A stretch of 32,464 nucleotides of DNA, from the NCBI GenBank assembly GCA_900319685.1, contig ONPI01000026.1, positions 1-32,464 on the forward strand, in the 5' to 3' direction. The notes beneath the pieces were generated by a model. It was not told the origin of the DNA, did no database searches, and worked only from the letters and a program-made list of their open reading frames with translations. The translations under genes were made by a program, and so were the position numbers. This DNA is from an uncultured Bacteroidales bacterium (GTDB lineage Bacteria; Bacteroidota; Bacteroidia; Bacteroidales; UBA932). Of the stretch, positions 17,065 to 25,329 are shown piece by piece; position 1 is the stretch's first letter; every line of letters begins with the position of its first letter.

Positions 17065-17703
17065 TTACACCAGGGAGCTCGACGAGGATCCTTCCGCTGT
17101 TTCCAAGCTTCTGGCCTCCTCGCGGATGACGTTGATGACTTCGGCATCGGTGGACTCAGGCTTTACCTTGTCCTTCATCTCGTAGGTTCCGAAGATCTGG
17201 GCAAGCCTCTGGCCGTTGGAAACTTCCTTCCAAGCGTTGGCGAAGAGGGTTATATAATCGTCCCTGGAATTGACGCTGCGCTCCTTTGCGAGAGCGAGGG
17301 CCTTCTGGAACTCAGGATTCATGTTGTCTCCGGAGAGAGCCTTCACGAGGTCCTGGAGCTGCACCTGCAGCATGACGTTCATACCGCCCTTAAGGTCAAG
17401 ACCGAGGTTGATTTCCTGGGTTTTGCAATCCTTGTAGGTGTTCCAGAGATAAACCTTCTTGTTTGAAATCGAATCGATGTAGACCCTGTTCTGTTCTTTC
17501 CTGATAGAATCCAGGTAATATGCCTGATTCTCGACAGGGATCTGGGCGAAAGCTGCGGCTTCCTGGGCTGCGACGGCTGCCTTTTCCGCGAACTTCTCCG
17601 CCTTCTTTTCCTGGATGGCTGTCACTGCAGTGAAAGAAAGCTGCCAGAGGGAAGCAATCGCAAGCAGAATGGCGACGAGCCTGATCCAACCTTTACTTTG
17701 CAT
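17065..17703 (-). CDS. secDF: SecDF, N-terminal fragment ending in a frameshift
   Basis: 212 residues: a first membrane helix (about 8-28), an Ala/Glu-rich stretch, the SecD D1 motif INLGLDLKGGMNVML, and periplasmic sequence up to VINVIREEA. After EEA the reading becomes RSLETAEGSSSSSLV and stops. In another frame the same bases read QKLGNSGRILVELPG, the conserved continuation. The conserved block normally between these points (the R-x-D-x-(F/L)-GV-x-x-P-x-(I/V)-Q region of SecD) is missing, roughly 25 codons. The loss is of length 3n+1 by frame. The serine run is therefore a by-product of the shift. The ATG at 17703 follows a -7 box at 17759-17766. Confidence 0.85.
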   Translation of the reverse strand: MQSKGWIRLVAILLAIASLWQLSFTAVTAIQEKKAEKFAEKAAVAAQEAAAFAQIPVENQAYYLDSIRKEQNRVYIDSISNKKVYLWNTYKDCKTQEINLGLDLKGGMNVMLQVQLQDLVKALSGDNMNPEFQKALALAKERSVNSRDDYITLFANAWKEVSNGQRLAQIFGTYEMKDKVKPESTDAEVINVIREEARSLETAEGSSSSSLV

Positions 17704-17758
17704 AACTTTTTACTTTTATTTTTTATTGTTTTAGTTACTTCGCATAAAAATAAGGGTA

Positions 17759-17766
17759 CAAATTTA
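17759..17766 (-). promoter_or_regulatory. -7 box for secDF
   Basis: The minus strand reads TAAATTTG, matching TAnnTTTG, with an A/T-rich leader of about 49 bases to the ATG at 17703. No good TTTG stands at the -33 distance. Confidence 0.45.
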
Positions 17767-17807
17767 GCATTTTTTTCTTAGAAAGAAATTATCTGCCAAG
17801 TATTTCT

Positions 17808-17815
17808 TATTTTTG
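17808..17815 (+). promoter_or_regulatory. -7 box for the PD40/SPOR-like gene
   Basis: TATTTTTG matches TAnnTTTG and leaves a leader of about 20 bases before the ATG at 17843. The -33 position is A-rich without TTG. It is divergent from the secDF box 42 bases away. Confidence 0.45.
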
Positions 17816-17842
17816 CAGATGCATTGACTGCGATTTTCCGAG

Positions 17843-19678
17843 ATGAGAAAGAAGCTATCCTTAAGCATTTCCGCCTTGCTTGCAGCGGTCCTGACCTGTG
17901 TCGGAACATATGCCCAGACCACCCAGAAAAGACTGTTGGCCCTTTCCGATTCCGCCAGGATGGCCTACGATTTCCCGGCAGCCCTCGAATTCTGCCAGAA
18001 AGCGATACGGCTGGATTCCACTGCACGCTCCAGGTACGAAGAACCTCTCATCCTGGCCCAGAACGGCCTTAGCATGATGGGCTATTGCAGCCAGCCTGCG
18101 GTCATCGCCAGGAAGGTTGTCTCCCTGAAGGATTTCTTCCTATACTATCCGCTTCCGGAAGGAAGCTGGAGGCCTACTCCGAACCAACTGGATTCAACCG
18201 GGAAACACTTGATGGCCAGGGCTGTATATATTCCTGACAACGCCAGCGAGATCTACTATTCGGCAAACGACGACGACGGCATCCGCAACATCTACAAGAC
18301 CACTCTCGACGGAGATCTCTGGTCTGCGCCGGCACTGATCGGAGAACGGCTTACAAGCGCATCCGACGAGATCTACCCGATGCTGTCGGCCGACGGCCAG
18401 ACCCTGTACTTCGCTTCGAAGGGCCTCTACGGAATGGGAGGATACGATCTCTACGTTTCGCACTGGAACAAGGACACCAAGGATTGGGACGTGCCAGTGA
18501 ACATGGGCTTCCCGTATTCCTCGCCATACGATGACCTGCTGTTCATGAATTCCGAAGACGGGAAATATTCCCTCTTCGCCTCCAACCGCGATTGCCCGAA
18601 GGACAGCGTATGTATATATGTTCTTGAATATGACGAGGTTCCTGTCAGGAAGTCGATAGATGACGTGGACGAACTCCGCCAACTTGCCGCCCTGGAAGTG
18701 ATGTACGAAGGGACAGAGGAAGAAGAGGCTGGCGGGCAAGGCACGGAACCGCAGAACGAAAGTACCCGGAGGTATGTCGCCAAGCTGAAGGAAGTCCGGG
18801 CTTTGCGAGACTCCCTCTCGGCTTACAGGAAGCATATGGATGAGCTAAGGACAATGATGGCCACGGCCGATCCGGAGAGGAAGGAGAACATTGCCGATGT
18901 CATCGCTTCAAGGGAGGAAGAGCTGCCTGCCCTCAACGAGGCCCTTCAGAAAGCAGTCGGCCAGCTTCAGGAAATCGAAATGGAATTCCTGTCAAAGGGC
19001 ATTGTCCCGGATGAGAGGAAACTTGAGGCCGAAGCCAGTCGGACTGACGGCGGAAACACTTCGCATTTCGAATTCACCAGACGCGAAATGGGTCCGAAGC
19101 TCCAGCTCCGGATGAGCAGCACGAAACCGAAGATCAACTATTCTTTCAAGATCCTCAACGAGGCCCGTTTCGCCGACAGCAACACCCTGCCGGACGGATT
19201 GGTTTACCAGATCAAGCTGTTCAGCCAGCCAAGGAAGGCTTCCCTGGCTGACCTTAAAGGACTGAGTCCGGTTTATGAAAGGAAGACTTCTTCCGGTTAC
19301 AGTTATGCCGCAGGGTTGTTCAATTCATACAGGGACGCCCTCTCGAACATCAACAAGGTCAAGAGCAGAGGCTTCCGCAACGCCGAGATAATAGCCTTCA
19401 GCAACGGACAGTCCATCGGTGTTTCCAAGGCCAGGAACCTGGAATCGGAACTTTCGGTTTACATCGTGGTCATATATCCGGAGAACGGCCAGTCCCTCCC
19501 TGAGGAAGTCATAGCGAGGATACACGATTATTCCGGACAGGATCTCATCAAGACCGTTGACAACGGTGCGGTGATATTCAAAGTCGGGCCGTTCGACGTA
19601 AAAGCCGAAGCAGAATCCCTTGCTTCCGACATCAGGGCAGCCGGGGAGAACAGCGTCTCCGTAACCGTCAGTCGCTGA
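17843..19678 (+). CDS. Envelope protein with TPR-like start, PD40 beta-propeller repeats, coiled coil and SPOR-like ends
   Basis: A 611-aa protein with a signal peptide (1-24, ending TYAQ). Residues 28-65 look like a TPR-type helix pair. Residues 130-265 hold WD40-like PD40 repeats, with the hallmark ASDEIYPMLSADGQTLYFAS at 173-192. Residues 308-388 are predominantly charged helix, probably coiled coil. Two SPOR-like segments follow at about 452-525 (GLVYQIKLFSQP onward) and 537-611. SPOR domains bind denuded peptidoglycan. PD40 proteins of this build are common in the Bacteroidota periplasm, often near OmpA-type or secretion proteins, and usually act as scaffolds. A specific role is not evident. 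The last 11 bases overlap the convergent thioredoxin-like gene. Confidence 0.8.
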   Translation: MRKKLSLSISALLAAVLTCVGTYAQTTQKRLLALSDSARMAYDFPAALEFCQKAIRLDSTARSRYEEPLILAQNGLSMMGYCSQPAVIARKVVSLKDFFLYYPLPEGSWRPTPNQLDSTGKHLMARAVYIPDNASEIYYSANDDDGIRNIYKTTLDGDLWSAPALIGERLTSASDEIYPMLSADGQTLYFASKGLYGMGGYDLYVSHWNKDTKDWDVPVNMGFPYSSPYDDLLFMNSEDGKYSLFASNRDCPKDSVCIYVLEYDEVPVRKSIDDVDELRQLAALEVMYEGTEEEEAGGQGTEPQNESTRRYVAKLKEVRALRDSLSAYRKHMDELRTMMATADPERKENIADVIASREEELPALNEALQKAVGQLQEIEMEFLSKGIVPDERKLEAEASRTDGGNTSHFEFTRREMGPKLQLRMSSTKPKINYSFKILNEARFADSNTLPDGLVYQIKLFSQPRKASLADLKGLSPVYERKTSSGYSYAAGLFNSYRDALSNINKVKSRGFRNAEIIAFSNGQSIGVSKARNLESELSVYIVVIYPENGQSLPEEVIARIHDYSGQDLIKTVDNGAVIFKVGPFDVKAEAESLASDIRAAGENSVSVTVSR

Positions 19679-20753
19679 GGCAGCCGGCGACGGCTTTCCT
19701 TATACCTTCTCCTCTGAGATCGCGTTTGAGTATCGTTCCGTCAGGAGCGAACAGGATGATGTGCGGGATACCTTCAATCCCATAAAGTGACGTCACTTCC
19801 TGTTGAGCGTCAAGTATCTGGTCCCAAGGTATGCCCAATTCCTTGATGGCTGCCATGGTACTTGCCGGACGGTCCCATGAAGCGACTCCGAGGATATCGA
19901 AACGATCACCCTTGAACTCGTTCCAGACCTCCTTGAGGTAAGGAATCTCTTCCCTGCACGGGCCGCACCAGGAAGCCCAGAAATCCACGAGGATATACTT
20001 TCCCTTGCCGACATAATCGGAGAGGCGGCGGACAGTTCCGTCCGGCTGCCTTACCTCGAAATCGGTGAACATGCGGCCTTCTGCGGTAGCGATCCTGGTC
20101 TTGTTCGCTTCCCTGAAACTCACGATGTAGCTGCATTCCTGCGCTTCTTCCGAAAGCTTGGCCATCAAGGAATCGAGAACCTCCGGCCTCCCGGAATAGA
20201 TTGGCTGAAGTGATGATATCGCCTTGATTCCCAAATAGTTGTCGCGATTCTTGTCTAACAGGGAAAGATAATAGTCCCTGATCGTTTCCCGCTGCTGTGC
20301 GTAGAACTCCTGGAACAACTCTTCCTTCCTGGCGTCATCCAGGGCGGTATCCACTCCCAGTTCGTGGAGCTTGTCGCTCAAGGCCTTGGTCATCTTCCAG
20401 CGGAACGCCGTTTCGGCAGAAAGCCTGTCGGTCAGGGAACCCTCGAAGGCCTTGACCCGCATCACGTCATATTCATCGATGAAGAAGGTCAGGGTACCCG
20501 GCTCGAAGATGAAATGGGCGGAACTGCCAAGCCCGAAAGTTCCCCGACGGGTCTTGTCTGAAGGGAAGGTTACATCCACCTTGCCGTCCACCACGGGAAC
20601 ATAAATTACTGTATCTCGCCTTTCGCCGTCGTAAACCTGGACAATGACTTGCCCCGGGGCGCTGCCGGAAGGAAAGTCTGCGACGAGCCTGGTCTGCCCG
20701 TTCGAAAAGGAACATGCAAGCGACAGCAGCATAAGTATGATCGTTCTTTTCAT
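19668..20753 (-). CDS. TlpA/ResA-like thioredoxin with N-terminal DUF4369-like domain
   Basis: A 361-aa protein with a signal peptide (1-19) and an N-terminal beta-rich region of about 200 residues resembling DUF4369. The C-terminal thioredoxin fold has WCGPC (C263, C266) and the cis-proline P330 (GIEGIPHI). The active site fits a periplasmic disulfide reductase or isomerase of the TlpA type. It begins 7 bases after the MBOAT stop, so it is the last gene of the transglutaminase/SGNH/MBOAT operon and may keep the cysteines of those exported proteins reduced (inference). The transglutaminase-like enzyme upstream has a catalytic-type cysteine that would need such maintenance. Confidence 0.88.
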   Translation of the reverse strand: MKRTIILMLLSLACSFSNGQTRLVADFPSGSAPGQVIVQVYDGERRDTVIYVPVVDGKVDVTFPSDKTRRGTFGLGSSAHFIFEPGTLTFFIDEYDVMRVKAFEGSLTDRLSAETAFRWKMTKALSDKLHELGVDTALDDARKEELFQEFYAQQRETIRDYYLSLLDKNRDNYLGIKAISSLQPIYSGRPEVLDSLMAKLSEEAQECSYIVSFREANKTRIATAEGRMFTDFEVRQPDGTVRRLSDYVGKGKYILVDFWASWCGPCREEIPYLKEVWNEFKGDRFDILGVASWDRPASTMAAIKELGIPWDQILDAQQEVTSLYGIEGIPHIILFAPDGTILKRDLRGEGIRKAVAGCLSD

Positions 20754-20760
20754 ACAATTG

Positions 20761-22638
20761 TCAGAATTGGAAATATATGAAACTTTGGAGGTCGGCGGTC
20801 AGGAACTGGCAGATGATGAATACCGCCAGTGCGCAGACCAGGACCATCAGAGGAAGCGGCATATTCGCAAACCAGATGCGGTAGCGCCGCTTGAAGCGGT
20901 CCGGAAGCCAGTGGATGAGCATTCCGACGATGAAGAGGATGATGGCGACCCTGTGCTGAGCGGCTATCTTCGGGATAAGGCTCAGGTCCCACGGTCCTCC
21001 TATCCGGGCGATGATGTTCCGGGCGTTCTCCCATGCCTTCGCATTGGCCTCGGCCGGATCGATGTTGGACCCGCTCCGGAAGAACATCATCGTGAATGTA
21101 AAGAACACGAACGTGTTGAAAACAGCCCAGGCGTTTGCCAGCCACTTGAATCCGGCCTTGAATCCGCAGGAGTGGTAAAGCATGTGTATAAGGGACCCTG
21201 CGAAGATGACCAGGATCCACACCAGGAACAGGTTGAAAGCCGGAGAAGGATAGTTGGTCGCCAGGAAGTACAGGATTCCGGAGACTACCGCCGTCAGCGC
21301 GGCACGGACATAGACGTTGCACTTGCTCCAGAAGCGGTAGATTATCATCCCCAGTCCGTTCAGGCCACCCCAGATCATGAAATTCCAGCTTGCCCCGTGC
21401 CAAAGGCCTCCCAGTAGCATGGTGTCCATCCTGTTGACGTCCGACACCAGTTCCTTCCGGCTCTTCTTAACGAATATGATGAAGAAAGCCAGTACCGCCG
21501 TAAGGGCGAGCGTCGCCCATAGCATCCACCAGCTCTTGTTCAGCGCGGAAGCCAGGAATCCTGTGCAGACCAGGATCAGATAAGACCAGACCGTACCCTT
21601 GCGGTTGCCACCCAGAGGGATATAAAGATAATCCTTCAGCCACCTGGAAAGGGATATGTGCCATCTCTTCCAGAATACAGACATGTTGGTGGCCTTGTAC
21701 GGAGAGTTGAAGTTCTTCGGAAGGTAGAAACCCATCAGCATCGCCGTACCGATTGCGATGTCGGTATAGCCGGAGAAATCAGCATATATCTGCAGGGAAT
21801 AGCAGAACATCGCGAGAAGATTCTCGAAGCCGGTGTAAAGTGTCGGATTCTCGAACACCCTGTCGCACAGGCTGATAGCGATGAAATCGCTCATTATCAA
21901 CTTCTTGGCTAAACCGTTCAGAATCCAGAAAATAGCAATTCCGAACTGCCTGCGGGTCAGGAAAAACGGCTTGCGGAGCTGCGGGATGAATTCATCCGCC
22001 CTCACGATAGGCCCGGCCACGAGCTGCGGGAAGAAACTGAGGTAGAACCCGAAATCGAAGAAACTCCTTACCGGAAGCAATGCATACCTGCCCCGGTACA
22101 CATCTACGATGTAGCTGATGGCCTGGAAGGTGAAGAACGATATTCCTACCGGAAGGAAGATAGAATCCACGCTGAATGCGTTGTGCCCTGCGATAAGGTT
22201 GCCGGCGACTGCGAAATAATCCTTCACCTCGAATCCGGTCCCGAAGAGGTTGTTGACCACGTCGGTCAGGAAGTATGCGTACTTGTAATAGAACAGCAGC
22301 GACAAATCGACCGCAATCCCCAGGAACAGCACCAGACCCTTCCAAAACCGCCTCCTGCAATGAGGCAGGAGCCTGCCTGTGAGGTAGTTGTAAACGATTA
22401 CGAAGCCGAACAAGATGATGAACAGTCCGCTGGTCTTGTAATAGAAGAAAAGGCTGGCGAAGAACAGGAAGGCGTTCCTCATCAGGGTTTTGTTCTTGAA
22501 GAGGCAGAGGAATGCCATCACGAAGGCGAAGAACGCCCAGAAATAGAACTGGGTGAACAATAGCGGATGGGCCTGGTCGAAAGAGAACAGGTTCCTAAGG
22601 AAATCCAATGCAACTTCCCTGAAATCACTCATTTCCAT
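20761..22638 (-). CDS. MBOAT family membrane O-acyltransferase (AlgI-like)
   Basis: A polytopic membrane protein of 625 aa from the ATG at 22638. The ATG at 22632, two codons later, is equally plausible and sits 6-7 bases after a GGAGG. The MBOAT core is clear: WKRWHISLSRWLKDYLYIPL (323-342, H327), GGNRKG (343-348) and the catalytic His block LLGGLWHGASW (408-418, H414). AlgI-type members move acetyl groups across the inner membrane onto exported polysaccharide, helped by SGNH partners, and two SGNH genes lie directly upstream. About 45 residues with two hydrophobic stretches separate the GGNRKG loop from GLWHG, longer than in AlgI or DltB as I know them. The start overlaps the upstream SGNH gene by 14 bases. 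Confidence 0.93.
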   Translation of the reverse strand: MEMSDFREVALDFLRNLFSFDQAHPLLFTQFYFWAFFAFVMAFLCLFKNKTLMRNAFLFFASLFFYYKTSGLFIILFGFVIVYNYLTGRLLPHCRRRFWKGLVLFLGIAVDLSLLFYYKYAYFLTDVVNNLFGTGFEVKDYFAVAGNLIAGHNAFSVDSIFLPVGISFFTFQAISYIVDVYRGRYALLPVRSFFDFGFYLSFFPQLVAGPIVRADEFIPQLRKPFFLTRRQFGIAIFWILNGLAKKLIMSDFIAISLCDRVFENPTLYTGFENLLAMFCYSLQIYADFSGYTDIAIGTAMLMGFYLPKNFNSPYKATNMSVFWKRWHISLSRWLKDYLYIPLGGNRKGTVWSYLILVCTGFLASALNKSWWMLWATLALTAVLAFFIIFVKKSRKELVSDVNRMDTMLLGGLWHGASWNFMIWGGLNGLGMIIYRFWSKCNVYVRAALTAVVSGILYFLATNYPSPAFNLFLVWILVIFAGSLIHMLYHSCGFKAGFKWLANAWAVFNTFVFFTFTMMFFRSGSNIDPAEANAKAWENARNIIARIGGPWDLSLIPKIAAQHRVAIILFIVGMLIHWLPDRFKRRYRIWFANMPLPLMVLVCALAVFIICQFLTADLQSFIYFQF

Positions 22639-23881
22639 TCCTCCCCATATATTCGGAAAACTTGTCCATCAGGGCATTGAAAAAGAGGTCGCCCTGAAGT
22701 TCATAGCCTTCATCGGTGAAATGGATTTTGTCCCGTCTTGCCAGGCCGGCTTTCTCCCATTCGCGCATCGAACCGCTTCCGCCCATGATTCCATAGAAAT
22801 CCCAGACCGCACCGCCGTTCTCGCCGGCTATCCTGAAGAAAGCATCACGCGCAAGGGCGCCGTTGGTATTGACATGGTATCCGCGTTTGCGGGCATACCT
22901 GAACGTGTCGTTGTTGGTAATGAACAGGATGGCGCAGTCCGGATTGACCGACCTGACCCTGCGGACGAGGGCCTTGTACCGGGCTTCGAACAGATCGGTA
23001 TCGAAACTGTAAGCCACTGCATCGTTGACGCCTATCTCGAATATGATCAGGTCTGGAGAAACCACCTCAAGGTCCCTCTCCAAGTCCTTGCAACGGGCAT
23101 AAGATGGAAGAGAAGCCCCGTTGACCCCTGTCCCCGAAACCGTTATCCCGTGGAAAGGATTATCCAGGTATATGCCGGTAAGGGTGAATTCCCCTTTGTT
23201 ACCCCTGGTCGCGACCTTCACAGAATCCGCAAGGGACGGCAGAACGAAAGTCCAGCAGGAATCTCCCTTTGAAGGAACTCCGGCAAGGGTGTCCCCGTCT
23301 CCATGCAAAACAACCGGAACCCTGTTCCCTCCGTCATGGTATCCGAGTACCTTGACCGTGTCGAACAAGTACCGTGGATCGGTCTCCCTCGCCTTCCTGC
23401 CCCTTGACCTTATCGTAACGGAGGCTGCCCCGTCGGAAGTCGTAAGCGACATACCAGTAAGACCGAGCCTGCGCGGAGGCTCCCTCATCGTATTCCTGGC
23501 AGCCGTCCATGCTCCGGTGTACTTCGTCACATACCCGTTCGGATTGTTGGTCTTGGCCGCTGAGAACGGGAATACAAGACCGAAACCTCCGTCCGAGAGC
23601 GGCCTCAGGGACACCAGGTTGTTGCGAACCTCCTTGACGAAGGTGCCTCCCTGGGTGTGCGAATCACCGATGATCAATATATTCAAGTCACCGGAACCCA
23701 GGAAAAGGATGGAATCCAGTTTCCGGAATACCAGGTCGAAACCAGAACTGTCCGCCGGGAAATGGATCTCGTTCTTTCCGAGCTGCAGGAAAGGATGGTC
23801 AGGGATATCCTTGCGCATCACCTGTCCGTGAAGGGCAAGAGGCAGAAGGAAGAACAAGGAATATGTCAGGAGTCTTCTCAT
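22625..23881 (-). CDS. SGNH/GDSL-fold esterase or acetyltransferase (periplasmic)
   Basis: A 418-aa protein with a signal peptide (1-20, ending LHGQ). SGNH blocks are GDSH (72-75, nucleophile S74), a glycine block in the GGTFVKEV region, GVND in block III, and DKIHFTDEGY with D384 and H387. The catalytic domain is split by about 150 residues (roughly 110-260), beta-rich and possibly carbohydrate binding. In AlgJ/AlgX and PatB, this fold transfers or removes O-acetyl groups on polysaccharide using acetyl supplied by an MBOAT protein. The MBOAT gene follows with an overlap. Upstream coupling is an ATGA overlap with a second SGNH gene. Whether this one adds or removes acetyl is not visible. Confidence 0.88.
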   Translation of the reverse strand: MRRLLTYSLFFLLPLALHGQVMRKDIPDHPFLQLGKNEIHFPADSSGFDLVFRKLDSILFLGSGDLNILIIGDSHTQGGTFVKEVRNNLVSLRPLSDGGFGLVFPFSAAKTNNPNGYVTKYTGAWTAARNTMREPPRRLGLTGMSLTTSDGAASVTIRSRGRKARETDPRYLFDTVKVLGYHDGGNRVPVVLHGDGDTLAGVPSKGDSCWTFVLPSLADSVKVATRGNKGEFTLTGIYLDNPFHGITVSGTGVNGASLPSYARCKDLERDLEVVSPDLIIFEIGVNDAVAYSFDTDLFEARYKALVRRVRSVNPDCAILFITNNDTFRYARKRGYHVNTNGALARDAFFRIAGENGGAVWDFYGIMGGSGSMREWEKAGLARRDKIHFTDEGYELQGDLFFNALMDKFSEYMGRNGNE

Positions 23882-25329
23882 CGGCGGCTTTCGAAATATT
23901 CACTGACAACTTCGTCCGAAATCTCGCGGCGGAGCCGGTAGAAATCGTAATAGAACAAGATGGCGTCGGCAAGGGCTCCTCCGATCTCGTTGGCGCCCTT
24001 GGTCGTGAAGTGGATGAAATCCGGGCCCACGAACGCCGGACTGTGGTTGACCCAGGTGCTGACAGAGCCGGTTCCGCCCATCACGTCGAAGGTATCCCAA
24101 TATGCGACACCGTGCCTCAGGCAGTTGACCTTGAGCGAATCGTTCAGCTCGTTGAGCAAAGGCCAGCTGGTAATCTTACCGCCGCGGCTCTTGCCCATAT
24201 CGGACGGACCAACGAAGAGCAGTTTCACGTCCGGAGCCACCTCATGGAGATAGTCGAACTGTTCCGTGATCGTGCCCATGTACTGGGATATCCCGCTCCT
24301 GGAAGAAATGCCCGGCATCGCGTTGGTGCCGAATTCCAGGATGATGAGGCGCGTCCCCATCTTCCGGAAACTTTCTATGAATATGGGTTGGTCGATCTTG
24401 GTGAATACGTTTCCGGCGCTTCCGCGCAAAGCCACGTTGTCCACCGTGACTCCGCCCTGCCCGTCAAGCATCACTCCGTATATCTCGGCATTGCCCACGA
24501 AACTGATCGTTCCATGTTCAGCGTTCCCCGGCAGATTCCAGCTGACCAAGGAAACGTCCGCCGATGCCGTGTCGAGTGTGGTTTTCAGCAGAGGATAGGA
24601 ATCGCACTTGAGGGTCATAAGGAATCCCTTGCTGTTCTGCCCAAGCAGGACCGAAACCCTGGATATTTCCTTCACCCTTTTCTGGGAATAGTTGTTCCGC
24701 GTCGCAGCGAAGGAGAATGCCGCCGCACCGGAAACCGAACTGTATTGCGCCATCGGGCCATAGCGCCGGTGCGCAGCCCTGTGCGCCTCTCCGACGATAG
24801 CGAAACGGGCAAGGTCACCAGAGGCAGACTGGGCGATCGAGACGGTAGGGACCTTCTGGATCATCGGCAGCATGCCCGTGCCTGACCCTCCGAATCTCTC
24901 CTGGAGACGCTCCCTGAGGATGGCCGAAATCCGGTCCATTTCCAGTTGGGAATCCCCGTAATGCATTATCCTTACGATGTTTCCTGTGGTGTCAGCCACC
25001 TCCATCTCATGGAACAGGCTGTCGAAATAAGTATAATTGCTGTCCGGGAAATGGATCCTGTTCGGACTGCAGGTAAGATAATCGTAGAAATAACTCAGAG
25101 TGTCCTGGGATTCAGCCAGCAGCTCCTGGTTGCGCTTGGTGACCTCCATGAGCGAATCCAGGTTGATATTCCTCATCGGGTCATGCAGTTCCTGGAGATA
25201 TGACTCGTAAGAAGGAAACTTCACTTTCATCCCGCAGACATGCACCCCTTCCGCCGGCATGAAAAACCAGACGGCGAACAGAAGGGCGAAAACGGAGAGG
25301 ATGAAAAGAAGTATCTTCGGAGGTCTCAT
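23878..25329 (-). CDS. Membrane-anchored SGNH/GDSL-fold protein
   Basis: A 483-aa protein with a single N-terminal hydrophobic helix (5-23) and no obvious cleavage site, so probably anchored in the inner membrane with a periplasmic domain. SGNH blocks are GDSQ (125-128, S127), EFGTNA in block III and GPDFIHFTTKG with D437 and H440. It has a beta-rich insert between blocks I and III like its neighbour at 22625-23881, so the two are probably paralogues with divided roles. Stop/start overlaps of 4 bases on both sides (ATGA) tie it to the transglutaminase-like gene before and the SGNH gene after. Confidence 0.87.
   Translation of the reverse strand: MRPPKILLFILSVFALLFAVWFFMPAEGVHVCGMKVKFPSYESYLQELHDPMRNINLDSLMEVTKRNQELLAESQDTLSYFYDYLTCSPNRIHFPDSNYTYFDSLFHEMEVADTTGNIVRIMHYGDSQLEMDRISAILRERLQERFGGSGTGMLPMIQKVPTVSIAQSASGDLARFAIVGEAHRAAHRRYGPMAQYSSVSGAAAFSFAATRNNYSQKRVKEISRVSVLLGQNSKGFLMTLKCDSYPLLKTTLDTASADVSLVSWNLPGNAEHGTISFVGNAEIYGVMLDGQGGVTVDNVALRGSAGNVFTKIDQPIFIESFRKMGTRLIILEFGTNAMPGISSRSGISQYMGTITEQFDYLHEVAPDVKLLFVGPSDMGKSRGGKITSWPLLNELNDSLKVNCLRHGVAYWDTFDVMGGTGSVSTWVNHSPAFVGPDFIHFTTKGANEIGGALADAILFYYDFYRLRREISDEVVSEYFESRR

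Noticed and set aside
17065..17113. Programmed ribosomal frameshift in secDF
   Set aside because: No slippery heptamer or downstream structure is evident, and conserved codons are missing at the junction, so a simple shift would not restore the protein.
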